Positions 1 through 11,939 of a stretch of 64,000 nt of DNA are shown piece by piece. The position numbers and the translations under genes are program-made. Positions within the stretch are counted from its first letter, which is position 1; each line of letters starts with the position of its first letter. Below the pieces are notes generated by a model. That model was given only the letters and a program-made list of their open reading frames with translations. It made no database searches and was not told the DNA's origin. Source of the stretch: Hydractinia symbiolongicarpus (taxonomy: Eukaryota; Cnidaria; Hydrozoa; Anthoathecata; Hydractiniidae); NCBI RefSeq assembly GCF_029227915.1, contig NC_079877.1, positions 15,920,851 to 15,984,850 on the forward strand, given 5' to 3'.

Positions 1-1133
1 AAGTTGAAATTCTTGCCGACTTGTTTTATTGATTGTTGCCGGCTTATTTTAATTCTACTTTTTCTAATTGGGACTTAGCAGAAGAATCAACTGCACAACT
101 TCACGAGGAAATCCCCTGCGGTAGTGTTTACAAACTTTCCTGCCCAAACTAATTAAAGACCATGGCCCCTAACCGCGTTAAAATTAATAATGGCAGAATG
201 ATATGTCTAATTGGTGTATTGATACACTAAGTGCACTTACGTAATGCCTGCTACCTTTTAAAGGTACTATCTATCTTAATTTATCGTTGCTTGTTATTCA
301 GACTTAAAGTCTTAGCTGTTGCTCAACTTCCCAACTTCTTTTCAGCATGTCTAAATTGCGTAGCGGTCGTAGCTATAGTTCTTGAGACAAATCTCAGTCT
401 GAGCCAGCAACTCGGTTGCTTATAAAAGCACGTAATAATAACAAAGAAAAAAGGTATGTTTTGTTCACAAACATAAATGTATTTTTACAAGTAGGAAAAG
501 GGCTCTGAAAATAGGTAATGGACATAAAAAAATTGTGATATAAAAGACACATAATTTCCAAACTTATGACAGATTATACAAACCAGGTCTAAATAAGTAG
601 TATTATTTTTAGGATTAAAAATACTTTTAACACTAAAGGGATCCCACATGATTAAAACATGTATTTTGCAGACTAAGACAGGATTTTACAGATCAGCACT
701 ACAGTTTTTAATGGAAGTTTAATACCGTGAAAGTGCAACTAGAAAAGAATTTAAAAATTTAAGATTATATTTAAGCTTTGAAATTAAAAAGATGAAATAA
801 AGAAACAATTCTAAGTAAAAGCTGAAAGAACTGATCTAAACAACATGCATATTGCAGTTGTTTTTCCCACTTGCAGAAGCAATAGGAGTTGAAGAAATTT
901 CCTTGACAATTTTTATCTTTTTCGCTTGATCAAATCTGCTAGTCTTGCTTGTAAAGTCTTTTTTGCTTTAGAAATCAATTATTTGGCATATTTTTTTGTC
1001 AAATTATTTACTAATCTATAAACAAAACCGTCAAAGAATTATTTAATGCTAACATTCCAAGATAAGACCCTTATAAATATCCTATTTTTCCCTCCCCCCA
1101 TATTTAACCTTTTATTATTCTATAGACCTTTTT
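1..1133. other. Intergenic, nothing clear
   Basis: I found no coding sequence with protein-like composition and no repeat structure here. Confidence 0.4.
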
Positions 1134-1358
1134 GAATGTTTACATGTTCCGCGGTAAGCCCTTCTGGCTCTAACAACTGCGTGGCAGGCAGAAAGATGCG
1201 GAAGCTTGCTAAAGAAAGATCTTTTTCAGGCCATTTCTCTCTACGGAATCATTTTTGAGGCTTTAAACTATTATCGATTGTCGATGGATAACTTCTGATT
1301 CACTTCACCACGCAGATGTTAAAGCCAAAAGGGCTTACCGCGGAAAATGTAAACATTC
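1134..1358. mobile_element. Foldback/MITE with 36-bp terminal inverted repeats
   Basis: The left arm (1134-1169) and right arm (1323-1358) are inverted copies differing at 2 of 36 positions. The shared core is TTCCGCGGTAAGCCCTT. About 150 bp lie between them, with no ORF. No target duplication is obvious; the arms may extend a few bases outward. Confidence 0.7.
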
Positions 1359-3629
1359 ATAAATGCGTATACACGTTTGAAAACAACTAATGCACTTCAA
1401 AACATGGATAATAGCTCACTTGAAAAAAAGAAAAGCTAATGGGATATTTGGGAAATATGCTGCAGAAATTGCCACCACCCGCGAGCTTGAATTCTGGAGA
1501 AAAGGGGAACATAAGGTCGTTACTAAGGACGTTGCCAGGGAGGAAATTTTTACCCTCTTCTATAAATATCGTTTTTTGTGTACTTTTCAGCTATTTTTGG
1601 GAAAAAAATGTTACTGTTGTATTCTGCGATAAACTTTTATAATCCGAAATTGAAAAACGATCGATATCTACATAAATTAATAGTGTAGTACCACCTCAAG
1701 GCGAATGTCACATATATCTGGCCTTAGAGTCATTTGAACCCTAAAATAAAGTCAGTCTGTCAACAAATAAATATATACTTCAAAATTCCAAAAACGTTGT
1801 GTCCAACTATTCAGTCATCAATGCGTGCATGTGCCATATTAAGCACCGATTTTAACACAGCTAGCAATTTAAACAACAATAATGGCTGGTAATAAATTTG
1901 GGAAATTTGCAATAAAAAAAGAAGGTCGGTCAGGTTGGGTTCTAATACCAAACATTTGTGACGTCTACCTAAAAACACGAAAATTGGTTTTCATTGCTCC
2001 TAACACACATCAACCCAAAAAATTTACGATCTGTTGAATCAGATTATTCAAATTTATTGACAGAGGGTTGGCCACGGAGAACCGAACAGAGAAAGTTTGC
2101 AATGTCCGCCTATCGTTGAAGCTAAAGAAAGTAATGCCACTACTTCCCACTACCACTGCTGTAGCCAACAGCTAGATAGCTAAAACCTTCCCTAGTTAGG
2201 AAAACAGAGAAATCATATCAGTATTATGTTTTCTAGAAATATCGATTGATTGAAAGATAGATATACATCTACCTAGCTACTTATCACTAACTACAATACT
2301 TAGGCAGCTATAGCTAGCTATATAGATAGTTATGACCAAACTGAGGTGTATTATTCTAAACAAATAATAAGATTATTCCAGCTGGGTACATAACCTAGCT
2401 AGCTAAACGGTTAGACAAAGCTTCAAATGATAACAGGTGCTGATAAACTTAGCATAATTGCTTATATCACACTTTGAGCCTACTTTAAACCTTTCAAAGG
2501 CATAGAGATCCCAGCCGTGGAGTGTCCAAACCCGACACTTTATTGTCCCGCAAGGCAGGCAAAAAAAGTAGTTTTTGAATCAAATGCTATAATTTCGTTC
2601 CAAATGAACTGTAACATTGTAAGTTCAGCCGCGGCATAAAGTTACAAAACATTGCGACTTTGGGTAAAAACAAAATTGTATAAAATAAAATCTTTAAAGA
2701 ATACATTTGAGTAGACCTATAACTGTGGTTATAGGTCTTTTTAACTACAAACTTGCAAAATATTAAGAAAATTAAAAAAGTAAATAGATATACAAACAGG
2801 GAGGCTGTGCTGTCAGGGATATAAAACATGGGTCTGACTCCGTAAATTAAGAAGTTAAGAAATATCCATGCTGAACTTTGTTTACTATATTATTCAAGGT
2901 CAGGTTGTTTTTTGAAAAATAGCTTATAACACCTAAAATATATTTAACCTAGCTTTACATACTGAAGATTTAGATCACAAAGCTAGACAACTACAAAACA
3001 CTCGGTCATAAAACATATTGTATAAAATTAAAGTTAATTTAAGGCTAGCCATTTAAGAAAGCGAGGATAGATTAAAAATCACTAATAAATGCAAAAACGT
3101 TGACATGCAAAAGCTTCTCAATGTGGTTGCGATAAATCTGTTATTTTCGAGCGCCTGTGCTTATCCGCTATTATATATAGTCGGCTTTCTTCAAGTCTTG
3201 ATAATTTAACGTTTAAAGCTACGTTTTAGAAGATTTGTATGTATATACTTTTTAATATTTTTAACGTTTTAACTTTAGGGAGAAGAAACGTTGTAATTGT
3301 GGAACCCGAAAAAAAGTAAATTAAAATTAAATTAAAACGGGAATGTGTGGAAAATCTGTTTAAAAAGCAAGCTAACATTGTCTGTACAAAGATTGATACT
3401 TTTCTTACTAACTTCAAATACTTCGAACTATGCCACACCTCTATGTTTCCTATTGCAGCTATATCCAAACATTACCAAAAATTCTAAGTAAATTTAGATA
3501 TATACAAAGGGACTAAAAATCTAGACGATACGTTCAATTAATGTTTTTGTAAATCAATACCTTCTAATAGACGGCCATCTGTGTTGCAGCAATATTTAGA
3601 ACGAAATTACTGCAATAGAATTCCAGTTT
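1359..3629. other. Intergenic, 3' of MYND copy 1
   Basis: Only short AT-rich open frames occur. Runs of TAGCTA at 2260-2330 and 2390-2405 are low-complexity. The 3' untranslated region of MYND copy 1 should lie at the right edge. Confidence 0.4.
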
Positions 3630-6600
3630 CTACTGCTTCTTTTCAATTTGAAAGGACAAGTCAAATGTATGATTATTTCGAAGGAAGCAGTTGCATATAT
3701 CTGGCTCATTAAATTGTGTTATGTCGACTTTAAAACCATCTACGTCAAAATAGAAGTCCAAAAATTTATTTTGATAACGTAAGGCAAGGACACTCGAGCT
3801 GATATTGTACGGGTGATTAAGGTGGATATCCGTCCTGAAAAAAGGAATCATTCCGTTATGATGTTTAGCAATCAGAATTTCCATGAACTTTTTCTTTTGT
3901 GCAATGTGAACTTCTGTTCTGTTTTTGTATTCAAGAATAAATGATCCATATATACATCTGGTCCAATTCATGAAATGCAACGAATGGATCGTTTCTTTAC
4001 TCCCACAGCCATCAGCTAATCGAAAGAACGTTTCTTTACTCATGTAATCAGCAAGATTATTCCAGTCTACATGATCAGCTTTAAATGACTTGATTTCTTT
4101 CATGGCTTCCTTATTGTTAAATAAAACCGTTTTGACATAAAACGTGCATTCGACTTTCCTTTCAGCTACTAATCCGATAAAAGTATCAAGTTTGTACTTG
4201 TAATATTTCGTAATGCTCTCAAAAATGTTTCCGTTATATGGAAAGAATTTGTTAAGGCTAAAAGAAGCAAACAATGTATCTGCAGACAGTTGGTATTCTT
4301 CAAATGGAGCTGTTCTGCAGAACATAGTAACGTTACCATGGTTTTGCATATTTACTTGACCAAATATTTGTCCTGTGAACTGATACCAACAGAAGGCAAC
4401 GCGATCTTCTTTTCTTAACAAATTACCAACAGGCATAAACGAATTCTGTGAGACGTACCCTTCTCTCCACATTGTTCTGGCTTCACCGAGTTGCAACTTC
4501 ACCGTCATCCAGTATTCAATCAATGCTCTTACCTCCCTATTTTGAACGGTTGGAATTATATTGCAGCATGTAGCTTTAAACAACTCCAGGGTTTTATCAC
4601 TCCAACCAGTGGAAAACCACACTTCTAAAATTGCATCGTAGCTTGCTTTCATTTTTATCATTTCATAGATAATCAAAGAACGTGCCACACATATTTCGGA
4701 TTGTTCAATTCCAACAAATCTTACCTTATCACCGTCTCCACTGAAATTGCCCATCAAAAGCTCAAGAAGATCAACAAACCCGATATAAACATACTTTTTG
4801 CCAAACTCGAAGCAAGTTTCCCCTACAGCTGAATTTCGCAAAATTTGGTAACGTTGTTTCGGATAACTCTGCAAACTTAAAGAGTTCAGGACATCGCCAG
4901 GGCGAGGACCCATCGCTAACATGTGTAATAAAGCCCGTGAATGTTCACCATATCTTTTTACATACATGTATTTATCCCAAGAAACTTCATCTAATCCAAC
5001 TTCCTGAAAAGCCCATAACTTTTGTTGATTAAAGCAATTTTCTAACAGGCCAAAACCTTCCTTGTCGTACGGATAAGCTTCTTTATATTCCTGATGAAAA
5101 CAAGGAATGTCGAGATCTAACACTTTTCTAAGGTGCGACGGGATACGAGGATAGAAACTTTTCAAGTTAGTTAATAACTGGCTAACTTGTGCTTCACTAG
5201 CTGCCCTGCTATTCAAGAGGTCCTGTTTAATTTTTTCCACACTAACATTGGCTGTTTTCTCATTTTTGTTTTCCCTGCTTTTAGCTTGTCCTTTTTTACT
5301 CTGACAAACATTTTTATGTTGTCTCCAATGTTCGACTTGGCATTCTCTACTGCAGTATAATTTATGTTTACAACGACTACAACAAAATTTTGCTTCTTTT
5401 TCCGAACATGAAAGACAAGTAACAAATTCTGCTGATGGAAATCTAAAGAGAAATTTGACAAGATTTTAATATAATGTATGTATTAAATGTATTAAAAAGT
5501 AATTCAGCTACGAGAAGATAATGCGAATAGCATTTTTTTTTCTTTAAATCTATCGTCGACTAAAACAGCGAGAAATCAGATGTACTATATAAGCACGTGT
5601 CTATTGTCTGCTGTTGCCTATTTTTTTCCCGATCCTTAACCCTATTCGGTCCGGGGGGGGGCGGATTCCGCCCCCCCTGACGGTTTTTTTTTAATAACTC
5701 CTGATTGCTTTCTTATATGGCTATGATACTTACTAAGTTTTAACATTTATCTATTACACACCTGTATGCTAAATTTTTAGGTCCTATACTTTTTAGAGGC
5801 TTTGATATTGGCCATTACTCGAAACTACCCCTAAAATCTCTATGAAATCCTTATAATGGGGAAAATATAATAACTCCTGTTAGGATTATCCTTAGAACTT
5901 GAAACTTGCAACACAACTTTGTTTCATCAAGAAGAATCATTTTGAATAATTTTGACACGTGACTAATCCGATTTCCCGATTTTGTCGGATTTTACCCGAA
6001 AATCGGAAAAAAACGGATTTTCGGGCAATTTTTGGCAATTTTTTATCCGATCCATGTAAAAACCGGAAGATATGTTAAACACATTTTATTTAGCTTTCAG
6101 GAACTTTAAACAGAATGTAAAAATTCGCTCTAGAACAAAAGTAATTATATTTTAAGCAGATAGTGGCATTTTTAACAATTTTCAAGCTTCTGGTGACGTC
6201 ACAGAAAATGTGCTGACGCAAGCAAAAATTTATTGCCGCTATTTTGTTCCTTTTATGACGTACTATAAGTGTGCCAAGTTTGATTCAATTTGAACAATCC
6301 TATGAAAAGTTATTGAGGTCATAGTATGTTCGAAAAACCCCGGACCGAATAGGGTTAAATGAAATTAACAAAACGATATTATTTCTTCCAGGCTGAATAA
6401 AATAAACAAAATACTTTTTAAGAATCTTAATGATTTTTAAACCGGACTTTATCATTTCTACGTTTATCATCATGCTGGCGCTTCAAACTTAAAAAGTTAT
6501 TTAACATATTTTCCGTCAAAACTTCAAAAAATGCCCAAAAATTCGAGAAATAGGAATGATCACGTGATAAAAATTATCAGAATGATTTTTGATGAAATTA

Positions 6601-7579
6601 AGTCGTGTTGTAACTTTCAAGTTGTAAGAATAATCCTGTCGAAAGTTATTATATTTTCCCGATTATAAAGGATTTCATTCAGATTTTTAGGGGTAGTCTC
6701 CAGTAATAGCCAATATCTAAGGATTTGAGGGGTGTGGACTCTAAAAAAATTGACATTCTAGTGGTTAATAAATAAGATATGGGAACTCAGTAAGTATCAT
6801 TATTCAGCAAACCAACAAAAATAAGTTATTAAAACAGAAACCAGCACCCCCTGACCGAATAGGGTTAACACAGAAAAAGTTGTAGTCCGACATATTCCGA
6901 TGTTTGGCCGATACAGATTTTATATCTATGTCTAATACATTCGTTATATTTTCGATCGTTGACACCTTTTGTTGTTCCTTTGCTACTAGTGGAAATGTCA
7001 GAAAGAAATTCATCACCAGCATGGACAGATGAAACTATAAAGAACCTGTGTCCCGTGCTCAACATCTTTATTTAATTTTCAAGTCCATTCGTTTGGCAAC
7101 CGTTTCACTGTGATGGTGTTTTAGATATCTGGAAGATATTCTGTCTGTTTAAACTAATCCACCAGATTAGTGGGCCGAAAAATAATTTTACTACAACGTT
7201 CTACTGCTGGTACCCATCTTGTTTAACAGTGATGTCACAGGGCGCCAAATTCGTAAAAACTAAACAAGGACAATTTCTTTAACCGTTCTTAAGTGTTACT
7301 AAAGAAAAACCGAGATCCCCCCATCCTCTTTTTATGAATAAGTAAAAAAGGAAATATATCAACCATATCTTACCTCGAAGCTTTAAATTGTTTCTCTTTC
7401 ACTTCTGTATCTTCCCTCTTTGTTCCAGTCTCAATTTGAGTGCACGATTTCTTATGTTCTTCTTTCCAGTGTTTTACTTGACAATCTCGACTGCAATAGA
7501 AAGCTTGTTGACATTTCATGCATCGTTTTGTCCCTTCTCTGATACCACAGTTTATGCATACCACATAATTCGTCGCCAT
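3630..7579 (-). CDS. Dual MYND zinc-finger protein, copy 1 (two exons)
   Basis: Two minus-strand exons, 7579..7374 and 5442..3630, encode about 672 residues. The start is the ATG at 7579 ([12 protein letters not shown]). Exon 1 holds a complete MYND finger (CxxC, CxxC, YCxxxCQ, HWxxxH, C) and ends at a GAG|GTAAGA donor in phase 2. Exon 2 begins after TTTAG in the matching phase and opens with a second MYND finger (CLSC, CSRC, YCSRECQ, HW, H, C), which lies upstream of the first in-frame GTG. A ~500-residue region follows, with a core reading [15 protein letters not shown] then [17 protein letters not shown]. That core recalls the DUF4470/DNAAF3-N type of fold found in other MYND proteins; this is from memory and not certain. 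MYND fingers usually bind proline-rich partners. There is no signal peptide or membrane segment, so a cytosolic or nuclear protein is likely. Its paralogue is at 14720..18812. The intron carries two TTAA MITEs. Confidence 0.85.
5640..6354 (+). mobile_element. TTAA-flanked MITE, copy A (piggyBac/Kolobok-like)
   Basis: The element begins CCCTATTCGGTCCGGGG and ends with the inverse, CCCCGGACCGAATAGGG. Both sides are flanked by TTAA (5636-5639, 6355-6358), the target duplication of piggyBac and Kolobok transposons. It carries no ORF, so it is non-autonomous. Just inside the left end a G-run and C-run flank GCGGATTCCGC and could form a stable hairpin. It sits in the intron of the first MYND gene. 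Full-length copy B is at 20310..21063. Confidence 0.85.
6520..6864 (-). mobile_element. Truncated inverted copy of the TTAA MITE
   Basis: The right end reads CTGACCGAATAGGG followed by TTAA at 6865. The inner sequence (latter part of 6520-6864) is the reverse complement of the left half of copy A, with the shared stretch about fattening of iterated A/T then 'ttaggggtag'. The other terminus is missing. It lies about 165 bp from copy A in opposite orientation, in the same intron, so the two could pair in the unspliced transcript. Confidence 0.7.
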
Positions 7580-7878
7580 CTTTGTTATAATCTACAAAAG
7601 GTGAAAGTTATTACTAGTGAAAATCAAAACAACAAGGTAAAAATATCGAAAGAAAATAAATAAACCAAGAACAAAAATTATATCACTTCAGGAATAAATA
7701 AAATGTTTTCTTGTCGGTCATAGCAACTAATTTTAATAAACATTTAATTCCCTGAATACATATAAAATATTTTCTTTACGCTTATAGCATTTATCACCAT
7801 AACCACGAACTGACAATAACGATCAAGGACTCAGCGTGCTGATGTCAGCATCTGAGATTCCCCAAATACCCATCGTGC

Positions 7879-8085
7879 TTAGTCAGGTAAAGTGATAGCT
7901 AAAGTTATAGACAGTAGCGATATTGTGTATAAAACAAGACAGAACAGTAATGATAAAATCAAGCATAGTTTATCTAAACAGCAATCCAACAAAAATATAA
8001 GTATATCTATAAAGAACAAACTGTAGAAAAGGTACAGCCATCTTGTAATGTTTCGTAGTCTTTTCTTGCACTCAGCTGTACGCAT
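7879..8085 (-). CDS. Possible small membrane peptide ORF, unrecognised
   Basis: An ATG-started 68-codon ORF encodes a basic N-terminus (MRTAECKKRLRN) followed by two hydrophobic stretches that could cross a membrane. It lies about 300 bp upstream of MYND copy 1 on the same strand. There is no clear counterpart upstream of copy 2. Chance is a real possibility in AT-rich DNA. Confidence 0.15.
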   Translation of the reverse strand: MRTAECKKRLRNITRWLYLFYSLFFIDILIFLLDCCLDKLCLILSLLFCLVLYTISLLSITLAITLPD

Positions 8086-8599
8086 GTTTTGCGTGTTGCT
8101 TTAAAAAGTTTTCTGTTAACATAGAAGTCATGCTCTATTAAAGAAACCTTACTTATAAGTGCCTAAAAAGCCTTGACCTTGATAGTCCAGTAAATTATGA
8201 TATAAACATTTTCCGAAAAAAACCCAGCTGAATCATATTTCCATTAGCTTTATAAATCTATATTACATTTAACGTACAAATTTCTTTAATAACCTTTCAG
8301 CGTAAAGATGCAGTAGGAAACATAAATAATTAATGTTTAAGTTCTATTTAACTATTCATCAATTCTAAGAATTACATCAGCATGTGATTTAACAATTAAT
8401 GTTGAATAAGCGAGTTTAAATAGCATAGGTGAGTTTACACTATATAAAATCTGAACAATTATTGAATTTCCGCGCCCGAAGGCGTAGGAAATTCTTTAAA
8501 ACCGTCGTTTTTTCTTTCGGAGCATTTTTTGAGAAAAAATCGACCCTGGGATTTCAGGTTGGTCCGTCACAGATGTAAACTTCGTACCCAAGCTCCTTA

Positions 8600-9392
8600 A
8601 CAACTGGGAAGTCTAGTATTGACGCTTCAGGCCAAAATTGGTATTTGTTTTCGACAAAATTTGGCACAGTTAACAAAAATAGTATGCTGAACATAATGGT
8701 GACATAATAATTTTGATTTTTGTCACCTAAATGTCATTTCAGGACAAAATTGGTCCAAAAATTAAAACTACTTTATTTTTAACAAAATTTGGCACAGTAA
8801 ACAAATAAAGTATGCTGAACATGATGGTGACATCAAAATTTTGATTTCTTGTTACCTAAATGTCATTTTAGGCCAAAATTGGTCCAAAAATTAAAACTAC
8901 TTTATTTTTGACTAATTTTGCCACAATTAACAAAAAAAGTATGCTGAACATGATGGTGACATCAAAATTTTGGTTTTTTGCCACCTGAAATGTCATTTTA
9001 GGCCAAAATTGGTCCAAAAATTAAAACTACTTCATTTTCAACAAAATTTGGCAAAGTTAACAAAAAAAGTATGCTGAACATAATGGTGACATCAAAATTT
9101 TGATTTTTGTCACCTAAATGCCATTTTAGGCCAAAATTGGTCCAAAAATTAAAAAAACCACTTCATTTTCGGCTAAATCTGGCACAGTTAACAAATAAAG
9201 TATGCTGAAAATGATGATGGTACAAAAGTTTGGTTTTTGTCACGTAAATGTCATTTCAGGCCAAAATTTATCCAAAAATTAAAACTGCTTTATTTTCGAC
9301 AAAAATTGACACAGTTAATAAAAAAATTATGCTGAAAATGATGGTCACATCAAAATTTTGATTTTTTGTCAACTAATGCCGTTTAAGACCAT
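8600..9392. repeat. Tandem array, six ~128-bp satellite units
   Basis: The marker TATGCTGAA recurs at 8683, 8811, 8940, 9070, 9201 and 9328, giving spacings of 128, 129, 130, 131 and 127. Each unit contains GGCCAAAATTGGTCC or a variant, then an A/T-rich stretch with TTTGGCACAGTTAAC, then TGATGGTGACATCAAAAT. Units differ by a modest number of substitutions and small indels. The array lies upstream of MYND copy 1 and has no counterpart upstream of copy 2. Confidence 0.9.
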
Positions 9393-10884
9393 AAACGCTT
9401 CAATCGCAAGACTTTCAACCATGAATGATAGGCTGTATTTTTTGTTAGCAATTTCTTTTAAAATGTGAGTTTATTATGACACGTTTCGTTTTGTTTGCGT
9501 TTGTTGTAAGATATAATGTCACTGATGGGCTTTATCTTCAGAGGTTCATGCACCAAACCCCTTCGAATGTTTGGCACAATAACACAACGAATTAGCAGGT
9601 TTTCATCAAATATTTTGGTAGCGCGCGGAAATTCTTAGAGCCCCCAGGGCTTCTTGTTTATTTTGTCACTGTTGCTACTACCAAAACATTCTACTTAAAT
9701 TAACAAAAAAGAAGATATTAATGCGTACTAAACGAACTGTATAAATATCTTCTATGTTTAAAAATTACAAAATGGTTGACATTTTTGTTCTGTCAGGCGT
9801 TTTAAAAACGATTACAAGATGCAGCAAGGAGTTGTTCAAAATTACAAGGGATGGAAACACCGTGCGTGGTCTATATAGCTTGAATATATGAAACAAGTCG
9901 TTTCGAATGAAGATTATTTCGGAATCAATTAGCCATCATATTATACATGTGAGATATATCAGTACTAGGGCAGCGTTAGCACTGATGCGACCGCTATGTG
10001 AATAAAATTGATATGTAGAAAGGAAACGAATCAACTAACTTCAGATGCGCGGTGGAACAATTAAATGTTGACAGCGGCATCACATTGACTTGATCTAAAA
10101 CACAAAATAAAAATGACTGGCAGTGAGGGTCTTCCTTAACCTTGAACCTCGGCTCTTTGTGTTTTTTTATATATATCGCCGCAGCAAGAATCAAAAAGAA
10201 AAAAGAAGGTCGTGGTTTGGTCTTTCTCTGTAAAACAGGAGCTTTCTAAGCTTCTAAATCAGTGTTGCTCTATACACTCAGTCACTGTGCCACAAAGGAT
10301 TGTAATAAGAATGCATTGTTACATCATGTTTACAAATCGTTTCTTCGAGATGCATGATGTTTTTTGGTGGGTGGAACTACAGCCGGACCTACATCTTTTA
10401 ACGCTTAACGGCTCATAGCTAACAATTCAGGATTCAAGAAATATGTAGAATTTTTAAAGAATATGTAATTATTTTAGCATCAATTAATATTGTTCTAAGA
10501 CAAGAATTTACCAAATGTTGGTGAAAAATGGAAGAGCTTTAACAAAATAACTAGAACTGGAAGAACTTATTCCTCAGTCTATATCACCAGAATTTCGCTT
10601 CTTTTACAAAGTATTAAAAAATGGAATTCTCTAACAAAGTTATAAAACAATGGGAGACTTTTTATCTCTTGTAACAAAATATTAACAAAAAATGGAGTTC
10701 CTTCTGTCTGCAAGTCAATGAGGTCTTTTTTTCACGTCGAACGATTTTTATTACTTTCTTTTCCCTTCGGTAATAAAAAAACTCACCTGCTGAAAATTAA
10801 GCACGTTAGAATGCATTTTCACCCCGTCGGAAATTTCTGCACTAAAAAAAATAAACCTCCCTGAATGCCGTTCCCGTGAACGCA
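9393..10884. other. No gene seen; edge of the MYND duplication
   Basis: I see no convincing coding sequence here. Around 9800-9910 the sequence (tggaaacaccgtg and its surroundings) matches 20140-20250 upstream of MYND copy 2, which places the outer limit of the duplicated unit. Confidence 0.5.
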
Positions 10885-11110
10885 TCATACTGGTTCCTGA
10901 TATCTACAATAACGCAGATTTGGCAAGAAGCTGGAATTTAGTTGATTGACATTGTAATCAGGACCAAAATGAACATTAGTATAAGTTGCTAGTCCTGTTA
11001 CTGGAAAAATATCTACTTTGTTTTTGCACGCTTTGTACTGAAGTTCTGACAGCAATGCTCTCAATGTCTGGGCAGCGAACTGTCGATCCAACAGTTTCTG
11101 TCAGCAACAG
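10885..11110 (-). CDS. Candidate isolated exon, unrecognised
   Basis: An open frame reads QKLLDRQFAAQTLRALLSEL, then TGLATYTNVHFGPDYNV, and has protein-like composition for such AT-rich surroundings. A plausible acceptor (GCTGACAG) lies just before QKLLD and a possible GTATGA donor lies at the end. No partner exons were identified. It could be a host exon or a piece of a mobile element. I do not recognise the family. Confidence 0.3.
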
Positions 11111-11235
11111 AATCATCAAAATCAAGATCCAATGTATCAGTTCTCAGTAGAGAATGGATGTGTATGTATATATCACATATACATGTCATCTGAATAAGCA
11201 CATGTGTGTACCACATGTGTTGCTAACATATATCA

Positions 11236-11450
11236 GCACGTAGTGTAGTGGATTTGTCTGCAGCTCCCAGTTCTGGGGACCGTGAATCGAATACTGCTCA
11301 TTGTAAGGCAGTATGTTCGGATTTCACAAAATAGCTCTACTTTTATAATTTCTCATTTATCCAGGTTTCTAAACCCAGTTGCAACTGTCTGAACAATGAA
11401 AGGGAAGGTAACGATATAACACTTGCTCCCTATCCACACCTGACTTTACA
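11236..11450 (+). mobile_element. Possible tRNA-derived SINE fragment
   Basis: The segment GTAGTGTAGTGGATTTG resembles a polymerase III A box. About 35 bp later GACCGTGAATCGAATACTGC resembles a B box (GGTTCGAATCC). The spacing fits a tRNA-like head. There is no intact cloverleaf, so this is not a functional tRNA gene. Confidence 0.4.
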
Positions 11451-11939
11451 GTACATACTACTAGGAATGCTCTAGCAATAACCATTTTCTCTACTTGTGT
11501 CAAATAAAATATTTTCTGTGATATGGCAACAAACCAACAAATGAATGGTCCATTCCGGTATGGACCGAAGAAAAACAGTGCTACCTGACGTACGGTAGAA
11601 CGATTAAAAAGAACCCAACCTCATTCCCAGGACTATTCGTTTCTCAACGGCACTGCGCTTTCTGATAGTTCTACCGGTTAAAGGTGCTGGGGTCGATCTT
11701 GATAAGCACCGTAAACTGTGCCACACATTCTGATGAAGCGCTTTAATACAGGTATACAGTGTGTTGTACATTGAGTGCAGCGCACACAACATTTAGGTTG
11801 TTGCAGGTGAATATACAAAAAATTAGTTTCCTATAACTTTGGCAAAAAACAAACAGTTTACAGCCCGATGCTTCCCCGTCATAGCGAAAACAATCTGTCA
11901 ATATTATTTAATTTTGCGGAAGTTCCGTGAAAATTTAAA

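Noticed and set aside
7388-7663. 91-codon plus-strand frame over the first MYND exon
   Set aside because: It is antisense to the zinc-finger exon and starts in a TTG/ATG-poor context; the zinc-finger reading is decisive.
8600-9392. CRISPR array
   Set aside because: The repeats are contiguous ~128-bp units without unique spacers, in eukaryotic DNA.
11236-11310. A functional tRNA gene
   Set aside because: A- and B-box-like words are present, but the acceptor and anticodon stems do not pair, so only a SINE-like remnant is supported.
11700-11760. CTGATGA at about 11732 as another hammerhead core
   Set aside because: There is no GAAA after a closing stem II and no nearby cleavage triplet with pairing arms.
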